From NCBI GenBank assembly GCA_958296185.1, contig CATQIB010000011.1, positions 1 to 64,000 of the forward strand: DNA of 64,000 nucleotides. The letters are read 5' to 3'. A program made the position numbers and the translations under genes. This DNA comes from an uncultured Mesonia sp. GTDB taxonomy: Bacteria; Bacteroidota; Bacteroidia; Flavobacteriales; Flavobacteriaceae. The notes beneath the pieces were generated by a model. That model ran no database searches. It had not been told where the DNA came from and saw only the letters and a list, made by a program, of their open reading frames with translations. Below are positions 8,868 through 17,892 of this stretch, piece after piece; within the stretch, counting starts at the first letter, position 1; the number at the start of each line of letters is the position of its first letter.

Positions 8868-9713
8868 ATGAAAAGCCACTTTTGTATAATTTTTCTTTTT
8901 GCGATTTGTTTATTTACAGCTTGTTCTAGTAATAATGATAAACCATTCTACGATGAAAATCAGAAGATATTTCTTGTCGCAGGCCAAAGTAACGCAGCTG
9001 GTGTCGGAGATAAAGATAGCTCTATTTTTCAACCTAATAAAGAGGTATATGAATATGATTCGGTAAAAGATACCATCAAAATACTGAAAGATCCTGTAGG
9101 CCAATATCACCTTAATTTTCAAGCGGCTCAAACAGGAAGTTTTATTCCAGCCCTAGCTTATACGTATAATGAAATAAGCAATCAAAAAGTATGTGTTATT
9201 CAAGCGGCAAAAGGTGGTTCTTCTTTAACTGTTGAAGCAGAGGTGAATAATTGGGGCAATTGGAGTGAAAGTGGTAAATTATTTTCTTCTAGCATTTATA
9301 AAACTCAAAAAGCTTTACAAGTGTTAAAGCAGAGTAATATTCATGCTATTTTTTGGTGTCAGGGAGAGAATGATGCTCAAGCTGTCTACCAAAATAGCAT
9401 TACTAAAAAATATTATAAGAAAGCTTTAATTGAGTTAATTAATAGGTACCACAATCAATTTGGAGAGATACCCTTTGTATTTATAGAAACGGGTAGATTT
9501 AATGGGAATAAAGCCAAAGATGAAGGATATAAAAAAGTAAGAGAAGCACAGAGAGAAGTTGCGTTAGAAATGGAACACGTCTATATTGGTTATAATGAAA
9601 CCGAATTTTTTCCAGAAAGGGGCTGGTTAAAAGATATGGTGCATTACAACCAAGAAGCTTTAAATGATATCGGTAAAAAATTAGCTTACTTTTACACCGC
9701 TCTCGAAGACTAA
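8868..9713 (+). CDS. Sialate O-acetylesterase-like (SASA-domain) lipoprotein
   Basis: The 281-aa protein has a lipoprotein signal peptide with the lipobox L-F-T-A-C and lipidated Cys19, so it is anchored in the envelope. The G-Q-S-N motif at residues 39-42 with Ser41 matches the nucleophile block of the SASA/carbohydrate-esterase 6 family. W-C-Q-G-E-N-D (about residue 165) and a D-M-V-H near the C-terminus supply the remaining blocks and catalytic His. It likely removes acetyl groups from a polysaccharide in the periplasm or at the surface. It lies between the acetyltransferase gene and a ligase-like gene in the same plus-strand run. Confidence 0.8.
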   Translation: MKSHFCIIFLFAICLFTACSSNNDKPFYDENQKIFLVAGQSNAAGVGDKDSSIFQPNKEVYEYDSVKDTIKILKDPVGQYHLNFQAAQTGSFIPALAYTYNEISNQKVCVIQAAKGGSSLTVEAEVNNWGNWSESGKLFSSSIYKTQKALQVLKQSNIHAIFWCQGENDAQAVYQNSITKKYYKKALIELINRYHNQFGEIPFVFIETGRFNGNKAKDEGYKKVREAQREVALEMEHVYIGYNETEFFPERGWLKDMVHYNQEALNDIGKKLAYFYTALED

Positions 9714-9720
9714 AATAGTA

Positions 9721-10992
9721 ATGAAGCAAGACAAAAATAAAATATTAAAAGGCTTAACATTAATTTGTATCGTCGTAGCCACATTTTTTCTACCTATAAA
9801 AACCTCTATAAGTAATATTGGTTTAATTGGTTTGGTGGTCACCACCTTATTGTCGTTTGCATTGCATGGCTTTCAGTTAAAGGGCAAGTTGGTTTATTTC
9901 TTCTTGTTTTCTCCTATGGTGTTTTTTATACCGCTTTTATGGGGGGTAACTTATAGTCCGTTAAAGCAAGAAGCTTTTCAAGAAGTAAGCAAATATATAT
10001 TTTTAGGCCTAACGCCATTGTTTTTGTTTAGAAAAGATATACCCCCAAAATTATTCAGAAATTATGCGGCTTACGGTTTACTTGCCGGTGCATTTATATC
10101 AGCTTTAGCTTTAATAGCGATTAATATATATCATTACAGTCAGTCAGATTATCCTTTACACTGGTTGCTCAACCATACATTTACCAACTTCAATTTTACC
10201 AAACCTCTTCCTGATATGCATCCTATTTATATGGGTATGTATATGGCTATGGCCCTAAGTATCTTACTTTTTTCTAAAATCAAAATACCGCGTTTACTTA
10301 AATTCTTGGGCTTTTTAGTTTTTAGTTTGTGTATAGTTTTTTTGGCTTCGCGCATTATTTATGGTGTATATGCCCTGCTAATTCTTTTGTATCTTATTCA
10401 TAATCTTTCTTTTAAAACCTTTGCTGTGCTTATTACAGCAGCTGTTATTTTGTTAGCTTTTAGCTTTAGCTTACTGCAAAAAACCTACATCTTTCATAAA
10501 ACAGTTGACGGAACTTTCTGGGAGCTTCAAGAAAACGTAGGTACTTTTAACACTAACAACAAACAAAGGGTAGATTCTCGTTTTTCTAGATGGAAGGTCG
10601 CCCTAGAGCTTATACAGGATAAACCAATTTTGGGTTATGGTGGGGGTACAGAAAATGAAGTTTTAATAGAGCAGTACACCCAATACAATATGAGTAATTC
10701 TTTAGAGCGAGGTTACAACGCTCACAATCAATACATAGGCTATGTATTGCGTTTTGGAATTTTTAGTGTGCTTTTATTGCTTTTATATTTCTTTAAAAAC
10801 GGTGTATCTGCTTTTAAACATCAAAACCTATTATTTTTATGCTTTCTTACCATATTGTTTTGGTGCTTTATGGTCGAAAATATTTTAGATAGAAATATGG
10901 GTATTAATTTTGTCGCCCTTTTCGGGACACTCTTCTATGCAGAATTTTTGGCTAAAGCCGATAAAAAAGAAACGCATGAAAAAGTGGCTTAA
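9721..10992 (+). CDS. O-antigen ligase family membrane protein (WaaL/Wzy_C type)
   Basis: The 423-aa protein has about 11 hydrophobic segments. The large loop around residues 260-345 contains R-x-x-x-W, G-Y-G-G-G and N-A-H-N-Q-Y, the best-conserved signature of the O-antigen ligase/polymerase family; the His in the loop is essential in WaaL. It may ligate or polymerise the lipid-linked polysaccharide on the periplasmic side. The gene starts 7 nt after the esterase gene and its end overlaps the next membrane gene by 17 nt, so both are translated together. Confidence 0.8.
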   Translation: MKQDKNKILKGLTLICIVVATFFLPIKTSISNIGLIGLVVTTLLSFALHGFQLKGKLVYFFLFSPMVFFIPLLWGVTYSPLKQEAFQEVSKYIFLGLTPLFLFRKDIPPKLFRNYAAYGLLAGAFISALALIAINIYHYSQSDYPLHWLLNHTFTNFNFTKPLPDMHPIYMGMYMAMALSILLFSKIKIPRLLKFLGFLVFSLCIVFLASRIIYGVYALLILLYLIHNLSFKTFAVLITAAVILLAFSFSLLQKTYIFHKTVDGTFWELQENVGTFNTNNKQRVDSRFSRWKVALELIQDKPILGYGGGTENEVLIEQYTQYNMSNSLERGYNAHNQYIGYVLRFGIFSVLLLLLYFFKNGVSAFKHQNLLFLCFLTILFWCFMVENILDRNMGINFVALFGTLFYAEFLAKADKKETHEKVA

Positions 10993-12136
10993 CCCAGATA
11001 AAAGCCAAGTTTTTTTTTGGTTCCTCTTGCTTTTTTTAGGAATTGAGGCGCTAAACAAATTGTATTATCATATTATCGAGGCTGAGTTTTATCTTCAGAA
11101 GCTGGTCAAGTTATTGGCTTTTGCTTTTATGTTTACGAGTTTATTATTTACCCGTACCCAACAACTTTTGGGTATATTTTTACTGGTGCTATGGTTTGTT
11201 TTGGGACAATACTTTTTACCTCAAGCTTTCACTACAATGGCTATAATTGGTTTTTCTCGCTATTTGTTTTTCTTGATTCTATTGCTCTATTTTAAAGATT
11301 TAGGATCTTTTGATAAACATAAAACCCGAAAAATAGCAAGCTTTTGGGAGTTCTTTTTGTGGGTGAACAACATTCTTATAGTACTAGGGGCCCTTCTTCA
11401 ATTAGAATGGTTTAAATCTTATGAAGGCGAGCGCTGGGGCTACAATGGTTTGGTTTGGGCTTCGGCAAATTCAACCTACCTGTATTTAAGCGCTTTGCTT
11501 TACTTTGTGTTTTATTATAAAAAGAAATTTTATTACCAACCTCTGTTTTGGTTTACCTTGGTTGCTTCTTTATTAATTGGCACCAAATCGGTTTACTTGG
11601 CCGTTTTTTTATTCAGCTTGGTGCTTTTGGTAAACGCAAAGATTAGTAAAAAATGGGTTTTAGGGAGCTTTAGTATAATCAGTTTGCTTTTTTTGGTTGG
11701 AGTATACGTTTTATTCAATTATAGTCTGTTTGCCGAAATCAGCAAAGAAGAGGGCTGGTTAACAGCAGTACTTTCTTATAGAGATGATTTATTACTCACA
11801 GAAACCATTCCGTACATTCAAGAAAACTGGCGAAGCCTTCATTATTTTATTGGCGGACTTTCTAATCCGTTGCTGCGACCGCAATTAGAATTAATAGATT
11901 TATGGCTATATTTTGGTATTTTAGGAGCGCCCTTGTATTTGTATCTCTTTTTTAGGTATTACTTCAATTTTAAAATAGCCCACCAAGATAAATTATGGTT
12001 TGCGGTGCTTTTAGCGGTTCCTTTAATAACAGGTAATTTTTTCTATAACGCATCTGTACCTATATATTTGTTGCTAATCAAGTTAGCTTATTTAAAAACA
12101 CCCGATAAATTTTCGATTACTGGAGATAAGCCCTAA
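10976..12136 (+). CDS. Second polymerase/ligase-like integral membrane protein
   Basis: The protein has about 386 residues from the ATG at 10976; the frame is open further upstream, but an earlier start would put more of it inside the preceding gene. It has about 11 hydrophobic segments and a polar loop with R-D-D-L-L near residue 270, but no clear WaaL signature. Position, topology and the 17-nt overlap with the ligase-like gene suggest a Wzy polymerase or chain-length partner. The locus then has three such proteins, and I cannot say which one polymerises. Confidence 0.6.
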   Translation: MKKWLNPDKSQVFFWFLLLFLGIEALNKLYYHIIEAEFYLQKLVKLLAFAFMFTSLLFTRTQQLLGIFLLVLWFVLGQYFLPQAFTTMAIIGFSRYLFFLILLLYFKDLGSFDKHKTRKIASFWEFFLWVNNILIVLGALLQLEWFKSYEGERWGYNGLVWASANSTYLYLSALLYFVFYYKKKFYYQPLFWFTLVASLLIGTKSVYLAVFLFSLVLLVNAKISKKWVLGSFSIISLLFLVGVYVLFNYSLFAEISKEEGWLTAVLSYRDDLLLTETIPYIQENWRSLHYFIGGLSNPLLRPQLELIDLWLYFGILGAPLYLYLFFRYYFNFKIAHQDKLWFAVLLAVPLITGNFFYNASVPIYLLLIKLAYLKTPDKFSITGDKP

Positions 12137-12164
12137 TTTTGACGCTTTTATTTGCATATACCCT

Positions 12165-12920
12165 ATGGCCCAACGCATTCAAATACTCAACACCCAGATA
12201 GACAACTTAAGCATGGCAGAAACCTTGCAACGTATAGAGCTGGCTATCGCACAAAATAATCCCCTGCATCATACAGTGGTAAATGCAGGGAAAATTGTGG
12301 CCATGCAAAAGAATGAGCAGCTGCGAAAAAGCGTAAACGAAGCCGATCTCATCAATGCCGATGGTCAAGCGGTTATCTGGGCGGCTAAAATTTTAAACCA
12401 GCCGTTAAAAGAACGGGTGGCGGGCATAGATTTGTTTGATAATTTGGTTAAAATGGCACACCAAAAGAATTATAGTGTTTACTTATTGGGTGCTCAAGAA
12501 GAGGTGGTATCCGCTTTAAGCGAAAAATTTAAACAAACCTACAATGCAAACGTGATTGCGGGATATAGAAATGGCTATTTTTCTCAAGAGCAAGAAAAAC
12601 AAATTGTAGAAGATATCGTTAGCACTAAAGCAAAAATGCTGTTTGTTGCCATTAGCTCTCCCAAAAAAGAGATATTTTTGCATACCCATCGTGAGGCTTT
12701 AAAACAAATTCCCTTTATAATGGGGGTAGGCGGTAGTTTTGATGTATTGGCCGGCAAAACCAAAAGAGCTCCTATATGGATGCAAAAAATTGGTTTAGAG
12801 TGGTTTTACAGGTTTTTGCAAGAGCCCAAACGTATGTGGAAACGCTATTTAATTGGCAATTCTAAATTTATTGGCCTGGTGGTAAAGGCTAAATTTAACT
12901 TTAATAAAAAGAATACTTAA
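12165..12920 (+). CDS. WecG/TagA/CpsF-family glycosyltransferase (GT26)
   Basis: The 251-aa protein has the GT26 hallmarks: an early T-V-V-N-A-G-K stretch with a following D-L-I-N-A-D-G-Q, A-G-I-D-L near residue 86, S-S-P-K-K-E near 165, G-V-G-G-S-F-D-V near 188, and the end motif G-L-E-W-F-Y-R-F with nearby Arg residues. GT26 enzymes (WecG, TagA, GumM) transfer a hexose, ManNAcA or GlcA to undecaprenyl-diphosphate-linked sugars at the inner membrane. With UDP-glucuronate made by the next gene, a GumM- or WecG-like uronate transfer is plausible but unproven. It ends 3 nt before the dehydrogenase gene. Confidence 0.9.
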   Translation: MAQRIQILNTQIDNLSMAETLQRIELAIAQNNPLHHTVVNAGKIVAMQKNEQLRKSVNEADLINADGQAVIWAAKILNQPLKERVAGIDLFDNLVKMAHQKNYSVYLLGAQEEVVSALSEKFKQTYNANVIAGYRNGYFSQEQEKQIVEDIVSTKAKMLFVAISSPKKEIFLHTHREALKQIPFIMGVGGSFDVLAGKTKRAPIWMQKIGLEWFYRFLQEPKRMWKRYLIGNSKFIGLVVKAKFNFNKKNT

Positions 12921-12923
12921 GAT

Positions 12924-14339
12924 ATGAAAATCAAAAATATTTGCTGTATAGGTGCGGGTTATGTTGGAGGGCCAACTATGGCCGTAATCGCACAAAAATG
13001 TCCAGCTATAAAGGTTACTGTAGTAGATATTAATGAACAAAGAATAGCCGCTTGGAATGATGAAGACTTGAGCAAATTGCCGGTATACGAGCCAGGATTA
13101 GATGAAATTGTAGCACAAGCTAGAGGTAAAAACCTCTTTTTTTCTACTCAGGTAGATGAAGCCATCGCTGCCGCGGATATGATTTTTATTTCGGTAAATA
13201 CACCTACCAAAACTTATGGTAAAGGTAAAGGTATGGCAGCCGATTTAAAGTATATCGAGCTTTGTGCACGCCAAATTGCCAGGGTAGCTACATCAGATAA
13301 AATTGTGGTCGAAAAATCAACCTTACCCGTGAGAACAGCATCAGCTATAAAGAGTATCTTAGATAATACAGGTAACGGTAGCTCGGTTAAGTTTCAAATC
13401 TTATCCAACCCAGAATTTTTAGCCGAAGGTACCGCTGTAAGCGATTTATTAAACCCAGATCGCGTACTCATTGGGGGAGACAATACCACCGATGCAGGTA
13501 AAGAAGCCATCGAAGCTTTGGTTAGTGTTTACGGGCAGTGGGTGCCTCAAGAGCGCATCTTAACCACCAACGTATGGTCGTCTGAGCTTTCTAAACTTAC
13601 CGCCAATGCATTCTTGGCGCAACGCGTTTCTTCTATCAATGCCATGTCTGAGCTTTGCGAAAAGACCGAAGCCGATGTTAATGAAGTGGCACGTGCCATT
13701 GGTATGGATTCTCGTATTGGTGCAAAATTCTTAAAAGCCTCCGTAGGTTTTGGCGGGTCTTGCTTTCAAAAAGATATTTTAAACTTGGTTTATATTGCAA
13801 AAACCTATGGCTTAAACGAAGTAGCCGATTACTGGGAGCAAGTAATCCTTATGAACGATCATCAAAAAAGAAGGTTTGCCCACAATATCATCAGTACATT
13901 ATTCAATACGGTATCAGGTAAAAAGATAGCTTTTTTGGGCTGGGCGTTTAAAAAAGATACCAACGATACCAGAGAGTCTGCCGCCATCTATGTGGCCGAT
14001 GAGCTTCTAAATGAGCAGGCACAAATAGCAGTGTACGACCCCAAGGTGCAAGCCCAGCAAATGTATACCGATTTAGATTACTTAAATACAAGACCTATTG
14101 CCGCCAATCAAGCCGGTCTAACAGTTCATCAAAATCCGTATGAGGCTTGTAAAGACGCCCATGCTATTGCTATTTTAACCGAGTGGGATGAATTTAAAAC
14201 ATACGATTGGCAAAAAATTTATGACCAAATGCAAAAACCTGCTTTTGTATTTGACGGTAGAGGAATTTTAAACCTTGAAGAATTAGAAAAAATTGGTTTT
14301 GTATGCTACCAGATTGGGAGTAGCGCCAAACAATTATAA
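12924..14339 (+). CDS. ugd: UDP-glucose 6-dehydrogenase, eukaryote-like form
   Basis: The 471-aa enzyme oxidises UDP-glucose to UDP-glucuronate with two NAD+. The N-terminal Rossmann motif is G-A-G-Y-V-G-G (about residues 10-16), and the catalytic Cys280 sits in [10 protein letters not shown]. The protein is unusually close to animal UGDH as I remember it: it has the N-terminal [13 protein letters not shown], the V-N-T-P-T-K-T-Y-G loop, and a comparable length. Many bacterial Ugd proteins are shorter and less similar. The next gene is UDP-xylose synthase, 23 nt downstream, so UDP-GlcA feeds UDP-xylose synthesis and may also be used directly. Confidence 0.95.
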   Translation: MKIKNICCIGAGYVGGPTMAVIAQKCPAIKVTVVDINEQRIAAWNDEDLSKLPVYEPGLDEIVAQARGKNLFFSTQVDEAIAAADMIFISVNTPTKTYGKGKGMAADLKYIELCARQIARVATSDKIVVEKSTLPVRTASAIKSILDNTGNGSSVKFQILSNPEFLAEGTAVSDLLNPDRVLIGGDNTTDAGKEAIEALVSVYGQWVPQERILTTNVWSSELSKLTANAFLAQRVSSINAMSELCEKTEADVNEVARAIGMDSRIGAKFLKASVGFGGSCFQKDILNLVYIAKTYGLNEVADYWEQVILMNDHQKRRFAHNIISTLFNTVSGKKIAFLGWAFKKDTNDTRESAAIYVADELLNEQAQIAVYDPKVQAQQMYTDLDYLNTRPIAANQAGLTVHQNPYEACKDAHAIAILTEWDEFKTYDWQKIYDQMQKPAFVFDGRGILNLEELEKIGFVCYQIGSSAKQL

Positions 14340-14362
14340 AATAGACCTTTAAGCAAACAATT

Positions 14363-15355
14363 ATGCCAAAGCAAAGAGTATTAATTACCGGTGCAGCTGG
14401 ATTTTTAGGTTCGCATTTATGCGATAAGTTTATCCAAGAAGACTTTCACGTCATTGCAATGGATAACCTGATTACTGGCGATCTAAAGAATATAGAACAC
14501 CTGTTTCATTTAGAGCAATTTGAGTTTTATCATCACGATGTTACCAAGTTTGTTCACGTACCGGGAAACTTAGATTATATTTTACACTTTGCTAGTCCGG
14601 CTAGCCCCATAGACTACCTTAAAATTCCTATACAAACCCTTAAAGTAGGTTCTTTGGGTACGCATAATTTATTAGGCTTAGCCAAAGAGAAAAAAGCAAG
14701 AATATTAATTGCCAGTACCTCAGAAGTTTATGGCGACCCATTGGTACATCCGCAAAACGAGTCTTATTATGGTAATGTTAGCACCATTGGTCCGCGTGGG
14801 GTGTATGATGAAGCCAAGCGTTTTCAAGAGTCAATTACAATGGCTTATCATCGTTTTCACGGACTAGAAACGCGTATTGTAAGAATATTTAATACCTATG
14901 GCCCGCGAATGCGACTCAACGATGGTAGAGTAATTCCTGCTTTTATTGGTCAAGCCCTACGAGGAGAAGATCTCACTGTTTTTGGCGATGGTTCGCAAAC
15001 CCGTTCATTTTGCTATGTGAGCGATCAAATTGAAGGAATTTATCGATTGTTGCTAAGCGATTATGTATACCCCGTTAATATTGGTAACCCACACGAAATA
15101 AGCATTAAAGATTTTGCCGAAGAGATTATAAAACTCACCGGCACTAAACAAAAAGTAATTTATAAAGAATTACCACAAGATGATCCCATGCAACGCCAAC
15201 CCGATATAAGCTGTGCGAAGAAAATATTAGGTTGGGAGCCACAGGTAAATCGAGCCGAAGGAATGAAGATTACCTATGATTTCTTCAAAGGTTTGTCGCA
15301 AGATGAACTCACCAAAAAAGAACACAAAGATTTTGCTAAACATATTCGTAAATAA
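14363..15355 (+). CDS. uxs: UDP-glucuronate decarboxylase (UDP-xylose synthase)
   Basis: The 330-aa protein is an extended short-chain dehydrogenase. The NAD-binding G-A-A-G-F-L-G is at residues 10-16, H-x-A-S-P-A-S-P follows near 75, the active-site Y-D-E-A-K has Tyr148 and Lys152, and G-D-G-S-Q-T-R-S-F follows in the sugar-binding region. The S-T-S-E-V-Y-G-D-P and [10 protein letters not shown] stretches are those of UXS enzymes, which convert UDP-GlcA to UDP-xylose. This product suggests xylose (or a derivative) in the polysaccharide. The gene forms a pathway pair with the dehydrogenase upstream. Confidence 0.93.
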   Translation: MPKQRVLITGAAGFLGSHLCDKFIQEDFHVIAMDNLITGDLKNIEHLFHLEQFEFYHHDVTKFVHVPGNLDYILHFASPASPIDYLKIPIQTLKVGSLGTHNLLGLAKEKKARILIASTSEVYGDPLVHPQNESYYGNVSTIGPRGVYDEAKRFQESITMAYHRFHGLETRIVRIFNTYGPRMRLNDGRVIPAFIGQALRGEDLTVFGDGSQTRSFCYVSDQIEGIYRLLLSDYVYPVNIGNPHEISIKDFAEEIIKLTGTKQKVIYKELPQDDPMQRQPDISCAKKILGWEPQVNRAEGMKITYDFFKGLSQDELTKKEHKDFAKHIRK

Positions 15356-15366
15356 AGGCATAAAAA

Positions 15367-16719
15367 ATGAATAAAAGGCAAGGCAGATATTCACCTTATT
15401 TAAGGCCACTAACCTATATTATCGATGTGGGGTTTATTTTGGTCTTTGCCTTGATTTTTAAATTTCAAGCGATTGATTTTTTAAACTACACGCTATTTGT
15501 TTCGGTGGGGTGGTTGCTTATATCTGTAAATACTGGTTTTTACGAAGTTTACCGTTTTACAAAAGGTTTTCGAATACTCTCCAAATCATTGGTGCAAATT
15601 GGTTTATTTTCTCTAATTGTTTTTTCCTTTTTTGGTTTTTTTGAAGACCTATCCAGACCAAGAACGATAATTTTTGAGTATCTAGCTTGCTTATATATTA
15701 GTATCATAAGCGTAAAATTACTGGTTTTTTACTTGCTTAAGCGTTACCGAAAATTTTTAGGTGGCAATTATAGAACCACTGTAATTCTTGGTAAAAATAA
15801 GCATACACAAGCCTTAAAGAAATTCTTTACATCCAATCCTTCTTATGGCTACCATTGTAAAGGACTTCTAGCTATTCAAGAAAAAGACAATTCGTTTGAA
15901 AAATGTTTAAAATTTATTATTGATAATAAGATCGATGAGATTTACTGTTCGGTAACCTCTTTGAGTAATCAACAAATCAATGAGTTGATAGATTTTGCCG
16001 ATAACAATTTAAAACAGCTAAAATTTTTACCCGATAATAAAGACGTCTATACCCGTCAATTAAAAATGGATTATTATGGGTATTTGCCCATCCTGTCATT
16101 ACGTGATATTCCATTACAAGAACCCTTTAACCAACTTTTAAAACGTATTTTCGATATTGTTTTTTCTCTTTTCGTAATCGTTTTTTTACTGTCTTGGTTC
16201 ACGCCTATTTTAGCCATTTTTATCAAGTTAGGCTCAAAAGGACCAGTGTTTTTTAGGCAAAAACGCAACGGACTTAATTATAAAGAGTTTAACTGTTATA
16301 AATTCAGGTCGATGCGTGAAAATCCGCAAGCCGATTTACATCAGGTAAAACGCGGTGATAAACGCATTACAAAAGTGGGTAAGTTTTTGCGAAAAACCAG
16401 TATGGATGAACTGCCCCAGTTTTACAATGTGCTTTTAGGCGATATGTCTGTAGTGGGACCACGTCCGCATATGGTGAGCCATACGCATATGTATGCAGAG
16501 CGAATAGATAAATTTATGGTGAGACACTTTATAAAGCCAGGTATAACAGGCTTGGCCCAAACCAGTGGTTTTAGAGGTGAAGTAGAAACCGAGAACGATA
16601 TCATTAATCGGGTGCGCTACGATATTTTTTACTTAGAGAATTGGTCGCTTTTATTAGATCTTAAGATCATTTTTCAAACGGTTTATAACGCTATTCGAGG
16701 GGAAGATAAAGCCTATTAA
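15367..16719 (+). CDS. Undecaprenyl-phosphate sugar phosphotransferase (WcaJ/WbaP-like)
   Basis: The 450-aa protein has N-terminal hydrophobic segments (about residues 15-130), a central CoA-binding-like domain, another membrane segment near residue 260-285, and the C-terminal polyprenyl glycosyl-1-phosphate transferase domain. The last shows K-R-I-F-D-I, F-R-Q-K-R-N-G, Y-K-F-R-S-M, D-E-L-P-Q-F-Y-N, V-V-G-P-R-P-H and K-P-G-I-T-G-L-A-Q in order. It starts repeat-unit synthesis by moving a hexose-1-phosphate to undecaprenyl phosphate on the cytoplasmic face. It is the last plus-strand gene of the polysaccharide run. Confidence 0.93.
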   Translation: MNKRQGRYSPYLRPLTYIIDVGFILVFALIFKFQAIDFLNYTLFVSVGWLLISVNTGFYEVYRFTKGFRILSKSLVQIGLFSLIVFSFFGFFEDLSRPRTIIFEYLACLYISIISVKLLVFYLLKRYRKFLGGNYRTTVILGKNKHTQALKKFFTSNPSYGYHCKGLLAIQEKDNSFEKCLKFIIDNKIDEIYCSVTSLSNQQINELIDFADNNLKQLKFLPDNKDVYTRQLKMDYYGYLPILSLRDIPLQEPFNQLLKRIFDIVFSLFVIVFLLSWFTPILAIFIKLGSKGPVFFRQKRNGLNYKEFNCYKFRSMRENPQADLHQVKRGDKRITKVGKFLRKTSMDELPQFYNVLLGDMSVVGPRPHMVSHTHMYAERIDKFMVRHFIKPGITGLAQTSGFRGEVETENDIINRVRYDIFYLENWSLLLDLKIIFQTVYNAIRGEDKAY

Positions 16720-16725
16720 ATATGC

Positions 16726-17892
16726 TTATAATAGTTGAACTAGCGCATTTAGTTGAAGCTCTAGGTTAAAATGCTGAGCGGCGCTTTCGCGGATTTTTTC
16801 ACTCATTTGTTTAAGCTCATTCTTTTTTAAATCTACAAGCAAGCGATTTAATGCTTTAAAGTCTCCCGGCTCAACCACATAACCCAATTGATAGTCTTGC
16901 ACCACCTGCTCTCCTTCGCCACCTGCAAAATAAAGCATAGGTAGACCGCCTAATGCCATTTCATAAATTTTACTAGGTGTAGAGCCATAAATGGCACGGG
17001 TAAGCGGCACAATGGCTAAATCATAACTGCCAAGTTGCTTTAATAAATGCTTGCGAGATACTTCACCGTGGTAAAAGATAGGTTTGTCGCTATTTTCTAA
17101 ATATTCTTGCAAGGCCTGCTGCTCTGCACCTCCACCATAAATATGCAATTCACGATTACCCAGTTCTATATTTTCGCAAAGCTTTACAATGCCTTGTGCA
17201 ATTCCTAACAATCCCGCATAAACAAGTTTTATGGGTTGTTCTACATCCGATTCATCGCTATCAAAATTCAACCGACTAACTTGTGGTAAATTGCGGTATA
17301 AAAAGGTTTGCTGTTTGGGGTTTACCTCAAGCACTCGCGCAATAATTTCTTTCGATTGTCCTAAAACTAGGTGCGCCTTCTGGTATATATAGCGCTCTAA
17401 ACGCTCTAATAATGCATATATTCGGCCTTTCTGTAGAGCACCCAATTCTAGACCTGCACTAGGCCAGAGATCAGAAACATTTAAAATCAATTTGCGTTTG
17501 TTCCGATTAAAGAAAAACAGTGCCGATGCCGATAGAATCAGTGGCGGACTTTGAATAATAATCTTTTCTGCAAACTTTCCTGAATGTAAAAGCCGATAAA
17601 CCCCTAAGCTAAATGAAAAGGAAAGCATAGCGAAAAGCCGTTTAAACTTTTGGTTGGAATTGCTCGGAAAAATATACAATCGGGTAACCGGAATACCTTC
17701 ATAATGCTCGGTATGAAATAATTTTCCTCTATAATCTTCGAAGATTCTGCCTTTTGGATAATTAGGAAGCGGACAAATAACCCGAACCGAATAGCCTCTT
17801 TTTTGAAGCCCTAGAGCCAGTTGAGCTATTCGGTTGGAAGCCGCGCCAGTTTCTGGCGGAAAATAATTGGTAATAAGGGTTATTGCTTTCAT
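16726..17892 (-). CDS. Family 4 glycosyltransferase (WbuB-like)
   Basis: The 388-aa GT-B protein begins with I-T-N-Y-F-P-P-E-T-G-A, the typical start of WbuB-like family 4 enzymes that transfer N-acetylated amino sugars such as L-FucNAc. A donor-domain motif Y-A-G-L-L-G-I-A-Q-G lies near residue 230, and P-S-K-I-Y-E-M-A-L-G-G near 305 is the nucleotide-sugar site. It is convergent with the sugar phosphotransferase gene (6 nt between stops) and shares an ATGA overlap with the CapK-like gene upstream, so those two are translated together. Confidence 0.88.
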   Translation of the reverse strand: MKAITLITNYFPPETGAASNRIAQLALGLQKRGYSVRVICPLPNYPKGRIFEDYRGKLFHTEHYEGIPVTRLYIFPSNSNQKFKRLFAMLSFSFSLGVYRLLHSGKFAEKIIIQSPPLILSASALFFFNRNKRKLILNVSDLWPSAGLELGALQKGRIYALLERLERYIYQKAHLVLGQSKEIIARVLEVNPKQQTFLYRNLPQVSRLNFDSDESDVEQPIKLVYAGLLGIAQGIVKLCENIELGNRELHIYGGGAEQQALQEYLENSDKPIFYHGEVSRKHLLKQLGSYDLAIVPLTRAIYGSTPSKIYEMALGGLPMLYFAGGEGEQVVQDYQLGYVVEPGDFKALNRLLVDLKKNELKQMSEKIRESAAQHFNLELQLNALVQLL

